Both the position numbers and the translations under genes were made by a program. Source: Zavarzinia aquatilis (lineage in GTDB: Bacteria > Pseudomonadota > Alphaproteobacteria > Zavarziniales > Zavarziniaceae). From it: a DNA stretch of 34,883 nt. Of the stretch, positions 9,876 through 18,154 are shown piece by piece; position 1 is the first letter of the stretch; the number at the start of each line of letters is the position of its first letter. The stretch is taken from assembly GCF_003173035.1 (NCBI RefSeq), contig NZ_QGLE01000019.1:1-34883 (forward strand), read 5' to 3'. A model generated the notes under the pieces. That model was not told the origin of the DNA. It did not search any database and was given only the letters and a program-made list of their open reading frames with translations.

Positions 9876-11027
9876 ATGGGGCGATTCACGTCGCCACCCG
9901 GAGCCCGCGGTCAATTGTCTGCCCCACCGGCCTCGTCCCCTGCCCCCTTGCCACCAACGTCTTCGCCCAGCACGCCGACAGGCAGGGCAGAGCAGAGCGA
10001 CCATTTCTGGTCGCTGTTCCCCTTCGCCGCCGCGCTGGTCTATGGCTTCGGGCAGTTGGTGCGCTATCCGACGATGGAGAACAAGACGGCCGTCGTCCTC
10101 TTCTCCATTGTCTACGACACGGTGATCCTGCTCACCATGTTGCTCAACCGCCGGTTGATCCAGCGGCGAGGCATCGTGACCATGGGCATATCGGCCTGGC
10201 TGTTCCTCGTGCCGCTCTCGTTGGTGTCAGCGGCTTTCCTGGTCAGCTATACGATCGTGGTGGAACGCCTGCATATTTTCGGGGACGAACCGCTCAGGAT
10301 CCTGTTGCAGCATCGGGTCTCCTATACTTTCTTCGTGTCGCTGGCGTTCAATTCCCTGGTTCTGTGGCTGCATGTCCGGTGGAAGGAAAACCAGCGCGTA
10401 CTGGCCGCGGAACGGGAAGCCGCCCGGGCCGAAATCCGCCGCCTGCGCCAGCAGCTCGACCCGCATTTCATCTTCAACGGCCTCAACATGATCGCGGTCG
10501 ACATCCAGGACCAGCCGGCCCAGGCCCTCGCCATGCTGCACGAGATGGCCAACTACCTGCGCCAGTCGCTCGACACGGCCGATGTCCCGGTCAATCTCGT
10601 GCAGGCGGAAATGGCGGCGCTGAAACCCTATCTCGAAGTCCAGGCCGGGCGTTTCGAGCCGCGCCTGAAATATGCCCTTTCCATCGACCCGGCCATCCAC
10701 GACCAATTCATGCCGACCTTCCTGATACAACCTTTGGTCGAGAATGCGGTAAAGCACGGCGAGCCGGGTACCGATGGCATCGTGCAGATCGACGTGCGTT
10801 TCGGCGGTCGGCAAGGCGCCCTGGTGGTCACGGTCGCCAACACCGGCCGCCTGACGCGTGAGCCGCGGGACGCGGCGAAGCCCGGCACCCGCACCGGCCT
10901 CGCCAATCTGCGCAAGCGGCTCGACCTGCATTACCCCGGACGTCACCGTTTCGAGATCGCAGAGGACGGGCGCATGGTTCGCGCCACCGTCCATCTGACC
11001 GGGGCGCCGGAAGTGGTCGCGGCCTGA
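9876..11027 (+). CDS. LytS-type membrane sensor histidine kinase
   Basis: Likely sensor kinase of a LytTR-type two-component system. About four transmembrane helices occupy residues 45-170, with no recognisable periplasmic domain. A short coiled segment leads to a His_kinase (PF06580) domain with the phospho-acceptor in QLDPHFIFNGLN (His near residue 197). The ATPase domain has an intact N box, QPLVENAVKHG (Asn near 290), an NTG in the G1 box and GLANLRKRL as G2. Every catalytic motif looks functional. The ATG at 9876 is the only convincing in-frame start after the upstream regulatory repeat, but its ribosome site is weak, so the exact start is uncertain. A paralogous kinase follows 302 bp downstream and a LytTR regulator follows that. 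Confidence 0.85.
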   Translation: MGRFTSPPGARGQLSAPPASSPAPLPPTSSPSTPTGRAEQSDHFWSLFPFAAALVYGFGQLVRYPTMENKTAVVLFSIVYDTVILLTMLLNRRLIQRRGIVTMGISAWLFLVPLSLVSAAFLVSYTIVVERLHIFGDEPLRILLQHRVSYTFFVSLAFNSLVLWLHVRWKENQRVLAAEREAARAEIRRLRQQLDPHFIFNGLNMIAVDIQDQPAQALAMLHEMANYLRQSLDTADVPVNLVQAEMAALKPYLEVQAGRFEPRLKYALSIDPAIHDQFMPTFLIQPLVENAVKHGEPGTDGIVQIDVRFGGRQGALVVTVANTGRLTREPRDAAKPGTRTGLANLRKRLDLHYPGRHRFEIAEDGRMVRATVHLTGAPEVVAA

Positions 11028-11225
11028 CCGGCAATGCGGGGGATGACCCGGTGGGGCGGGCCATCCCCCTCGTGCATCCGCTGCCTGTGGGCAAGGGACT
11101 GGTCACGTTCGGCATGCGCGTCCGCCGATCGCGTTTGGGCTGGCGACGGCGGCGTTGCAAGGCCTAGCGCCGAAGGTGGGCGCAACGGGATCATTCGGCG
11201 GGCACGCCCTCCAGGACAAAGGGAA

Positions 11226-11260
11226 ATCGACGAAGCAGGCGTAATCGTCGACGAAACGGG
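11226..11260. promoter_or_regulatory. Direct repeat with 21-bp spacing, candidate LytTR binding site (copy 2)
   Basis: TCGACGAA occurs at 11227 and again at 11248, 21 bp apart, followed by GCAGG and ACGGG respectively. Sequence and spacing match the site at 9797-9831. It lies about 70-105 bp upstream of the second kinase, in the 302-bp gap after the first kinase. Apart from this site and a possible promoter, nothing else was recognised in the gap. Confidence 0.6.
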
Positions 11261-11271
11261 CCGCCTTGGGA

Positions 11272-11300
11272 CTGTCAAAGTCACTTGACCGCTTTAGAAT
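11272..11300 (+). promoter_or_regulatory. Possible sigma-70-type promoter for the second kinase and the regulator
   Basis: CTGTCA (11272-11277) and TAGAAT (11295-11300) are separated by 17 bp and match four and five of the six consensus bases. The candidate LytTR site sits just upstream, a usual position for an activator. Based on pattern only. Confidence 0.35.
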
Positions 11301-11329
11301 GGTGCCGACCGGAACCGGGACCGAGGACG

Positions 11330-12370
11330 ATGATCGCCATTTCACACGGCGGCGCGACGGACGCCAGTGCGGCCGCCAGCGGCCGGCAGGGCAGGACCGC
11401 ATTCGCCTTGGCCGCGGTGCTGGTCTATGTCTTCGGGCTGATCGCGCGTGATCGGGCGATCGACGACAAGGCGGTGCTAATCGTCTTTTCCCTGGTCATG
11501 GACACGATCTTCGTCGCCCTGCTGATCGTCAACCAGAAGCTGATCGACCGCCGACCGCCGACCTCGATCGACCTTGCGGCCTGGGGCTTCATCCTGCTCC
11601 TGGCCGGCGGCTCGACCCTGTCCATGGTGGCGATCGCGCTCTTTGCGGAAACCCTGACCGGGCTCGGGCTGAAGCCTCTGGCGCTCTCCCTGCCCCACCG
11701 CTTCATCTATTACTTCTTCATCTTCCTCTCCTTCAATTTCGCCGGCCTGTGGCTGCGCATCCAGTTCAGGGCCAATCGGACGGCGTTGAGCGCCGCGGCG
11801 GCGGAATCGGCCGCCGCACGGGCCGAAATGCAGCGCCTGCGACAGCAATTGGCGCCTCATTTCCTTTTCAACGGCATCAATTTCGTCGCCGTCGAGATTC
11901 CCGAACGGCCCCAGGTCGCCCTCGACATGCTCGGGGAATTGTCCAGCTACCTGCGCTATTCGCTGGAGGCCGCCGATCTCGCGGCCGTCCCGGTCTCGGT
12001 CGAAATGGCAGCACTGGAGGCCTTCCTGAGGGTCCAGTCCATGCGCTTCGAGCCTGGCTTTTGCTACAGTCTGGCGGCAGACGACGCCGCCCGCGAATGC
12101 CCGATCCCGCCCTTCCTGGTCCAGGCGATGTTCCAGGAGACGGTCCGTCCGGGCGCCGCCGGCGGTGTCGCGGTCGACATCCGTTTCCGGCGCGAGGGGA
12201 GCGCGCTCGTCGTCACACTCGCCGGCCTCGGCGGCGACATGGCGGATGCCGGGCTGGCGGCCTTGCGCAACCGGCTGGAGCTGCTCTACCCCGGGCGTTA
12301 CAGGCTGGACCAGGGCCGGGAGGAGGGCCGTCCGGCGCTCACCCTCAGGTTGTCAGGTGCGCCGTCATGA
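11330..12370 (+). CDS. LytS-type histidine kinase paralogue with degenerate ATPase site
   Basis: Paralogue of the preceding kinase with the same plan: about four transmembrane helices, then a PF06580 domain with an intact phospho-acceptor motif, QLAPHFLFNGIN (His near residue 177). The ATP-binding part has decayed. Where the first kinase reads PLVENAVKHG this one reads AMFQETVRPG, so the catalytic Asn is Thr (near 271), and the G1 box reads LAGLGGD instead of VANTGR. GLAALRNRLELLYPGRY remains as G2. It may be a pseudokinase phosphorylated by, or inhibiting, the first kinase (inference). The ATG at 11330 was chosen for the GAGG just upstream; a TTG at 11285 is in frame. The stop overlaps the regulator start in ATGA, so the two are translationally coupled. 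Confidence 0.85.
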   Translation: MIAISHGGATDASAAASGRQGRTAFALAAVLVYVFGLIARDRAIDDKAVLIVFSLVMDTIFVALLIVNQKLIDRRPPTSIDLAAWGFILLLAGGSTLSMVAIALFAETLTGLGLKPLALSLPHRFIYYFFIFLSFNFAGLWLRIQFRANRTALSAAAAESAAARAEMQRLRQQLAPHFLFNGINFVAVEIPERPQVALDMLGELSSYLRYSLEAADLAAVPVSVEMAALEAFLRVQSMRFEPGFCYSLAADDAARECPIPPFLVQAMFQETVRPGAAGGVAVDIRFRREGSALVVTLAGLGGDMADAGLAALRNRLELLYPGRYRLDQGREEGRPALTLRLSGAPS

Positions 12371-13119
12371 GGGTGGTGATCGCCGACGACGAGCCGGCCG
12401 CGCGGCGCGGCGTCAGCCGGCTGGTCCGGGCCGCCGGCCTCGACCTGGTTGGCGAAGCCGCGACGGTGGAGGAAACTGCGGCGCTGATCGCCGAACATCA
12501 GCCCGATGCCGCCTTTCTCGATATAGAGATGGGGGATGGCACCATCTTCAACCTGCTGACGACCCTGCCCAACCCGCCCAAGGTGGTCTTCGTCACGGCA
12601 TTTTCCGGCCACGCTCTGCGCGCTTTCGATTTCCAGGTCGTCGACTTCCTGCTGAAGCCGGTCGCCGCCGATCGCTTCGGCATCGCCGTCCAGCGTCTGA
12701 CTCAACGCATCGGCGCCGACGCCGTCCTGAACCGCCTGCACCGCCCGACCCCGTTCGAGCAGCAGACCCTGCAAGTCGCGACCAGCCGGGGCCTCTGTCT
12801 GATCCCGGCGCGCGACATCATCTATCTGGAGGCGGAACGGGACTTCACCTATCTGCATGTGCAGGGCAGCGCCCCCATGCTGGCCAGCCTGCCGCTTGGC
12901 CGCTTCGACACGCTGCTGCCGACACCGCCGTTCCTGCGCATTAACCGATCCCTGATCGTCAACGCCCTGCAGATCGAGCGCATCGTCCCCATCGACCGCA
13001 ACACCACGCAAATCCATCTCCGGGGCTTCCACACCCCGCTTCAGGTCGGCCGCTCCGCCCGCGGCGCCCTCCGTCGGATGCTCGGCCCACTCACGACGGA
13101 AGGCGACATCGCCCCCTGA
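12367..13119 (+). CDS. LytTR-family response regulator
   Basis: Two-component transcription factor of about 250 residues, the usual length for the LytR/AlgR family. The receiver domain shows the acidic pair in IADDEP (residues 7-8), the phospho-acceptor Asp in FLDIEM (near 52), the conserved Thr in FVTAF and the Lys in LLKPV (near 97). A LytTR DNA-binding domain covers about residues 137-245, with the typical IIYLEAERDFTYLHV, FLRINRSLIVN and QVGRSARGALRRML segments. It overlaps the degenerate kinase by four bases. Likely targets are the paired repeats at 9797-9831 and 11226-11260, which would make the system self-regulated and tie it to the adhesin (inference). Confidence 0.92.
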   Translation: MRVVIADDEPAARRGVSRLVRAAGLDLVGEAATVEETAALIAEHQPDAAFLDIEMGDGTIFNLLTTLPNPPKVVFVTAFSGHALRAFDFQVVDFLLKPVAADRFGIAVQRLTQRIGADAVLNRLHRPTPFEQQTLQVATSRGLCLIPARDIIYLEAERDFTYLHVQGSAPMLASLPLGRFDTLLPTPPFLRINRSLIVNALQIERIVPIDRNTTQIHLRGFHTPLQVGRSARGALRRMLGPLTTEGDIAP

Positions 13120-13128
13120 CCAATCCAC

Positions 13129-13154
13129 GGGGGCTCTCTCGCCGCCGGGCCCCC
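13129..13154 (+). terminator. GC hairpin after the regulator, possible terminator
   Basis: GGGGGC (13129-13134) pairs perfectly with GCCCCC (13149-13154) across a 14-nt loop, ten bases past the regulator stop. There is no T tract, so it is at most a weak or factor-aided terminator. Confidence 0.25.
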
Positions 13155-13239
13155 TGCCCGAAGCGATCGGCCTCCGACAGCGCCGACGCTGCACACATCG
13201 GAACCTTGCCAAATGCCGTGTTCGGGGCCAAACAAGCAT

Positions 13240-13256
13240 AGGGGCATACAACCCCT
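13240..13256. promoter_or_regulatory. Short inverted repeat upstream of the restriction operon
   Basis: AGGGG and CCCCT flank a 7-base centre, 30 bp before the first gene of the operon. An operator or mRNA stem are both possible. No clear promoter hexamers were found in the 167-bp gap. Confidence 0.25.
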
Positions 13257-13286
13257 GGACATCAGATCTGCGGCGGGGCAACGACA

Positions 13287-16283
13287 GTGAGCAGTTTCTA
13301 CGAGCGGCCGATTCTGAACTCGCCCTATCGCGCGCCGGAACTGCATCATCCGCTGGACCAGAACGGGCAGCCACTGGAAGGCGAGCCGCGGCGCGGGCGG
13401 CGGCCCTCGCGCTTCATCGTCCCCGTGCCCGCCTCGCGGAAGAAGGCGTCTTCGGCGCAAGCCTCCCTCGATCTCGAGACCTATAGCGAAAACGCCCTGA
13501 TCAATGAGGTTCGGGGCTATGTCGAGCGCTGGCGGGCCTTGCGCAATCCGGCCGACTGGGGTGTCACCGCGGTCACCCAGCGCCTGCTGGAACATTGGCG
13601 CCATCATGAATTCGTCGGCCCGCGCCCCTTCTTCTGTCAGTTGGAGGCTGCCGAAACCATCATTTGGCTGACCGAGGTCGCACCGAAGCGCGCCGCCACG
13701 AAAGGCTTGCTGGACCAGATCGGCAAGGCCAACGAGGAAGCCAATCCGGCCCTGTTCCGCCTGGCCATGAAAATGGCCACGGGCAGCGGCAAGACGACGG
13801 TGATGGCGATGCTGATCGCCTGGCAGGCCGTCAATGCGGCCCGCAAGGATTCGAAGGACTTTTCCCGCGCCTTCCTGATCGTCACCCCGGGCATCACGAT
13901 CAAGGATCGGCTGCGCGTGCTCCTGCCGAGCGAGCCTGACAACTACTATGAAACGCGGGAGATGGTGCCGCCGGAAATGCTGCCCGAGATCCGGCGCGCC
14001 GAAATCGTCATCACCAATTATCATGCCTTTCAGCATCGCGAGACTCTGGCCCTGCCGAAGGTCGCGCGGGCCTTCCTGCAAGGCAACGACCCCGAACCGC
14101 TGCGCACGACCGAAACCGATGCCGACATGTTGGAGCGGGCCTGCGGCAGGCTGCTGCGTTTCGAGCGGGTCAACGTCATCAACGACGAAGCGCATCATTG
14201 CTACCGCCACAAGGTCGGCGGCAATTCGGAAGGCGCGCTGACCGCCGACGACAAGAAGGAAGCGGCCGAAAACGAGGAAGCCGCCCGGCTCTGGATCAAT
14301 GGTATCGAGGCGCTGGACCGCAAGCTCCCGAAAGGCGTGCGCGCCGTCTACGATCTGTCGGCGACCCCCTTTTTCCTGCGCGGCTCGGGCTACGAGGAAG
14401 GCACGCTGTTCCCCTGGGTCGTCTCCGATTTCAGCCTGATGGATGCGATCGAGAGCGGCATCGTCAAGCTGCCGCGCGTGCCGGTGACCGACAACCTCGT
14501 GCAGGTCGATACGGTCGTTTATCGCGACCTGTGGAAGCACATCGGCAAGGACTTGCCCAAGACCGCCACGGGCGCCGCCAAGCTCAGCCCCTTCGACCTG
14601 CCCAACACCCTGAAAACCGCCCTGAACGCTCTCTACAGCCATTACGAGGGCGAATTCGAGCGCTGGCAGCGCGCCGGCATCGGCGTGCCGCCGGTCTTCA
14701 TCGTGGTCTGCCAGAATACCGCGATCTCGAAGCTCGTCTTCGAATGGATCGCCGGCTTCGAGCGCGGCGATGCCGAGGCGGGCGAGCGCGCCGCCTTCCA
14801 TGCCGGCCACCTGGAGTTGTTCCGCAATTACGACGACCAGGGCACGCGCTATCCGCGCCCACGCACGCTGCTGATCGACTCCCGCCAGATCGAATCCGGC
14901 GATGCCCTGGACAAGGGGTTCCGCGACGTGGCCGGCGCCGAAATCGAACAATTCAAGCGCGAATTGGCAACGCGCGAAGGCGCCGCCGCGGCCCAGGGCG
15001 AAACCAGCGAAAGCGCGCTTCTCCGGGAAGTGATGAACACCGTCGGCCGCCCCGGCCGCTTGGGCGAGCAGATCCGCTGCGTCGTCTCCGTCTCCATGCT
15101 GACCGAGGGCTGGGATACCAACACGGTGACCCATATCCTGGGGGTCCGCGCCTTCGGCACCCAGCTCCTGTGCGAGCAGGTGGTGGGCCGCGGCCTGCGC
15201 CGCCGCTCCTACGAGTTGAACGAGAAGACCGGCCTGTTCGACGTCGAATATGCCGACATCATGGGTATCCCCTTCGATTTCACCACCTCGCCCCAGGTGG
15301 CGAAGCCGACCGCGCCGAAGCCGGTCACCCGTGTCCACGCGATCAAGGAACGGGCCGCGCTGGAAATCACCTTCCCGCGGGTCAGCGGCTACCGCCGCGA
15401 CCTGCCGTCCGAAAAGCTGGAGGCGGTCTTCAGCGAAGACAGCCGGCTGGAAATCACCCCGGCCGACATCGGCCCCACCTCGGTCGTGATGGAAGGCATC
15501 GTCGGCGCCGGCGTGACGATCACGCCGCAGGTGCTGGAACGCCTGCGTCCGTCGGAGATCAGCTTCAACCTGGCCAAGCACCTGCTCTATACCAGTTTCC
15601 GCGACGAGGATGGCTTCCCCAAGCAGCATCTCTTCCCGCAGATCCAGCGCCTCGCGAGACGCTGGATCGACGAGGGCTATCTGGTCACGCGGGGCGTTCC
15701 GGTCGGCGCGATCCTCTATCAGGACCAGCTCGCCCGCGCGGCGGAGAAGATCGACATCGCCTGCACCCGGGGCAGCGAAGGCCGCCTGCTCGCCGTGCTC
15801 GATCCCTATAATCCCAAGGGCTCGACCCGCTTCGTCAATTTCATCACCTCGAAACCCTGCTGGAAGACCGGCGCGCAGCCGCCCCGCTGCCAGATCAGCC
15901 ATGTCGTGCTGGACAGCAGTTGGGAGGAACAGCTCGCCCTGACACTGGAAGGCCACCCGCGCGTGCTGGCTTATGCCAAGAACCAGGCGCTGGGCTTCGA
16001 GATCCCCTATCTCGACGGCGGCGTCACCAGACGCTATCTGCCGGATTTCCTGGTCCGTCTCGATGTCGGTGACGCCGAACCGCTCAACCTCGTCCTCGAA
16101 GTGAAGGGCGCCCGGGACGAGAGCGACAAGGCCAAGGCCCAGACCACGCGCGACCTCTGGGTGCCCGGCGTCAACGCGCTGGGCGGCTTCGGTCGCTGGG
16201 CCTTCGCCGAATTCCGCGACTGGGCGGTGATGGAAGAGGATTTCGCCAGGCTGGTCGAGACTTTGAGGGGGCAGAGCAAGTGA
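13287..16283 (+). CDS. Type III-like restriction enzyme, Res subunit (SF2 helicase plus PD-(D/E)XK nuclease)
   Basis: Predicted ATP-driven restriction subunit, 998 residues, close to classical Res proteins (about 970). Helicase motifs appear in order: Walker A, MATGSGKTT (about 164-172); DEAH box, INDEAHHCYR (about 297-306); motif III, DLSATPFF (about 355-362); TEGWDTNTVTHI (about 608-619); and motif VI, QVVGRGLRRR (about 630-640). The C-terminus carries a nuclease signature, RYLPDFLVRL then LVLEVKGA (about 915-940), giving the PD...ExK arrangement of type III enzymes. The GTG start at 13287 follows a GGCGGGG stretch. It is the first gene of a five-gene operon and overlaps the next by four bases. 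The cognate methyltransferase is the third gene, with a DUF262 gene in between, which is not the standard mod-res order. Confidence 0.9.
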   Translation: MSSFYERPILNSPYRAPELHHPLDQNGQPLEGEPRRGRRPSRFIVPVPASRKKASSAQASLDLETYSENALINEVRGYVERWRALRNPADWGVTAVTQRLLEHWRHHEFVGPRPFFCQLEAAETIIWLTEVAPKRAATKGLLDQIGKANEEANPALFRLAMKMATGSGKTTVMAMLIAWQAVNAARKDSKDFSRAFLIVTPGITIKDRLRVLLPSEPDNYYETREMVPPEMLPEIRRAEIVITNYHAFQHRETLALPKVARAFLQGNDPEPLRTTETDADMLERACGRLLRFERVNVINDEAHHCYRHKVGGNSEGALTADDKKEAAENEEAARLWINGIEALDRKLPKGVRAVYDLSATPFFLRGSGYEEGTLFPWVVSDFSLMDAIESGIVKLPRVPVTDNLVQVDTVVYRDLWKHIGKDLPKTATGAAKLSPFDLPNTLKTALNALYSHYEGEFERWQRAGIGVPPVFIVVCQNTAISKLVFEWIAGFERGDAEAGERAAFHAGHLELFRNYDDQGTRYPRPRTLLIDSRQIESGDALDKGFRDVAGAEIEQFKRELATREGAAAAQGETSESALLREVMNTVGRPGRLGEQIRCVVSVSMLTEGWDTNTVTHILGVRAFGTQLLCEQVVGRGLRRRSYELNEKTGLFDVEYADIMGIPFDFTTSPQVAKPTAPKPVTRVHAIKERAALEITFPRVSGYRRDLPSEKLEAVFSEDSRLEITPADIGPTSVVMEGIVGAGVTITPQVLERLRPSEISFNLAKHLLYTSFRDEDGFPKQHLFPQIQRLARRWIDEGYLVTRGVPVGAILYQDQLARAAEKIDIACTRGSEGRLLAVLDPYNPKGSTRFVNFITSKPCWKTGAQPPRCQISHVVLDSSWEEQLALTLEGHPRVLAYAKNQALGFEIPYLDGGVTRRYLPDFLVRLDVGDAEPLNLVLEVKGARDESDKAKAQTTRDLWVPGVNALGGFGRWAFAEFRDWAVMEEDFARLVETLRGQSK

Positions 16284-18154
16284 CGACGTCGTTCAAGACT
16301 CACCCTGCCGCCCTCAAGGACCTGATGCGGGACTGCCACGAAGGAAAATTGCAACTGCCGGATTTTCAGCGCGGCTGGGTCTGGGACCAGGACCGGATCG
16401 TCGATCTTCTGGCCTCGGTTTCGGAGGGCTTCCCCGTCGGCGCGCTGATGACCCTCGAAGCGGCGGGGGAAGTCGCCTTCGCCGTCAACCCGATCGAGGG
16501 AGCACCGGCGGCCAGCAAGCCGCTCGAAGCCTATCTCCTCGACGGGCAGCAGCGCATGACCTCGCTCTACCAGTCGACGTCGAGCCGCAATGCCGTCAAG
16601 ACCCAGACCGCCAAGAATAAACCGGTCAAGCTCCACTTCTATTTCGACATCAGGGCAGCCCTCAATCCGAATGTCGCCCGGCGGGATGCCATCGTGGCGA
16701 CACCAGAAGACCGGATCATTCGGGAAGATTTCGGTCGCAGGATCGCGCTCGACCTCTCGAACGAAGACGCGCAATTCACCGCCCTCCACTTCCCGATCGA
16801 CCGCATTTTCGATGCCCAGATCTGGATTCAGGCGGCACTGACCTGGGTGCTGCAGGACATGGAAGCGCGTAAGGACCACATGGCCCTGATCAACGAATTT
16901 TCCATCCGCGTGATCAACAATTTCACAGACTATCACGTTCCGGTCATCGCCCTCGGCAAGGACACCAGCCGGGCGGCGGTCTGCCTCGTCTTCGAGAAGG
17001 TGAATACCGGCGGCAAGCCGCTCGACGCCTTCGAGCTCGTCACCGCCATGTATGCCGGCCAGACATTCCGCCTGCGCGACGACTGGAAGGCCCGGCGCGA
17101 CAGGCTGGCGAAGCAGCCGGTTCTCGCCAACGTGGAACCGGTCGAATTTCTTCAGGCCATATCGCTGCTGCATACCAAATCCGTCCGGGCAAGAGCCGAG
17201 GCCGAGGGCAAGGAGCCGCCGGCGATCAGCGCGACCCGCGCCAGCCTGCTGCAACTGCCCCTTTCGGCCTATGTCGCCTATGCCGGCATGGTCGAGGAAG
17301 GTTACATCAAGGCCGCGAAATTTCTCCATGGCCTGAAGATATTTCGCGCCCGCGACCTGCCCTATCAGACGCAGCTTGCCCCCCTGGCGGCGATCCTGGC
17401 GGAACTCGGCGAGACCTGGGAACACGACGCGGTGCGCAAGCGACTGGCGCAATGGTATTGGTGCGGTGTATTCGGCGAACTCTACGGTTCAGCGATCGAA
17501 TCCCGCTTCGCCCTCGATATTCGGGATGTTCCCCGCTGGATCGCCGGCGGGCCACTGCCCCAGACGGTCGATCGGGCTGATTTCCGCGAAGAGCGTCTGC
17601 GCACCCTGCGTTCCCGTCTTTCGGCCGCCTACAAGGGTGTTCACGCCCTGCTGATGCGGTGCGGCGCCGAGGATTTCATGTCAGGCCAACCCTTCGACCA
17701 GACGGTATTCTTCGACGAGAACGTCGACATCCACCACATTTTTCCCGAAGCCTGGTGCAAGCAGCCGGCCCAGGGCATCTCACCGGACATCTACAACAGC
17801 ATCATCAACAAGACGCCGCTTTCGGCACGCACCAACCGCATCATCGGCGGGGTCGCGCCCTCGTCCTACCTCTCGCGTCTCGAGAAGGGCGGCGGGCAAT
17901 TGCCGGCGATCCCCGCCGATCGTCTGGAGAGCATCCTGAAGTCTCACGAAATCGACATCGCCCGCCTGCGCGCCGACGAGTTCACCGCCTTTTTTGACGA
18001 CCGGCGCGCGCGCCTGCTGCGTCTGATCGAGGCTGCCATGGGCAAGGATGCCGTGCGGGAAACTGTGGCGCCGCCCGACCCCGATGACCATTACAGCGAT
18101 GAAGAGCAGGAAGCGGAAGTGCAGCACGTCGGCGAACACGAGGAAACGATCTGA
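16280..18154 (+). CDS. DUF262 protein with C-terminal HNH domain (GmrSD/SspE-like)
   Basis: The 624 residues contain an N-terminal DUF262 domain with DFQRGWVWDQDRI (28-40), FPVGALMTLE, the signature LLDGQQRMTSLYQ (about 87-99) and FEKVNTGGKPLDAFEL (about 238-253). The C-terminal half has an HNH/DUF1524-like nuclease site, DIHHIFPEAW (about 482-491) followed by NKTPLSARTNRIIGG. This fused architecture is known from GmrSD-type enzymes, which cut glycosylated-hydroxymethylcytosine DNA, and from SspE, which acts with phosphorothioate marks (family knowledge). The GTG start overlaps the Res stop and its own stop overlaps the methyltransferase ATG as TGATG. Its place inside a type III-like operon suggests a partner that attacks modified invader DNA or depends on the neighbouring methylation. 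Which of these applies cannot be told from sequence. Confidence 0.85.
   Translation: MTTSFKTHPAALKDLMRDCHEGKLQLPDFQRGWVWDQDRIVDLLASVSEGFPVGALMTLEAAGEVAFAVNPIEGAPAASKPLEAYLLDGQQRMTSLYQSTSSRNAVKTQTAKNKPVKLHFYFDIRAALNPNVARRDAIVATPEDRIIREDFGRRIALDLSNEDAQFTALHFPIDRIFDAQIWIQAALTWVLQDMEARKDHMALINEFSIRVINNFTDYHVPVIALGKDTSRAAVCLVFEKVNTGGKPLDAFELVTAMYAGQTFRLRDDWKARRDRLAKQPVLANVEPVEFLQAISLLHTKSVRARAEAEGKEPPAISATRASLLQLPLSAYVAYAGMVEEGYIKAAKFLHGLKIFRARDLPYQTQLAPLAAILAELGETWEHDAVRKRLAQWYWCGVFGELYGSAIESRFALDIRDVPRWIAGGPLPQTVDRADFREERLRTLRSRLSAAYKGVHALLMRCGAEDFMSGQPFDQTVFFDENVDIHHIFPEAWCKQPAQGISPDIYNSIINKTPLSARTNRIIGGVAPSSYLSRLEKGGGQLPAIPADRLESILKSHEIDIARLRADEFTAFFDDRRARLLRLIEAAMGKDAVRETVAPPDPDDHYSDEEQEAEVQHVGEHEETI

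Noticed and set aside
2936-10861. Very long plus-strand open frames opposite the adhesin (about 2936-6814 and 7736-10861)
   Set aside because: Their translations are low-complexity Gly/Arg/Ala/Asp sequences with no domain, as expected from the complement of a GC-rich repetitive gene. The minus frame shows signal peptide, TPS, GLUG and MBG features throughout.
11034-11288. Small plus-strand frame whose end (IDEAGVIVDETG) resembles a peptide read through 9797-9831 (VDEAGYFVDETG)
   Set aside because: The likeness arises from the DNA direct repeats in the two control regions; no ribosome site or domain supports a peptide. The regulatory reading explains both.
13041-15956. Minus-strand open frame of 971 codons opposite the Res gene
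   Set aside because: It is antisense to a gene with all helicase and nuclease motifs; its own product is rich in Arg, Asp, Gly and Gln without any motif.
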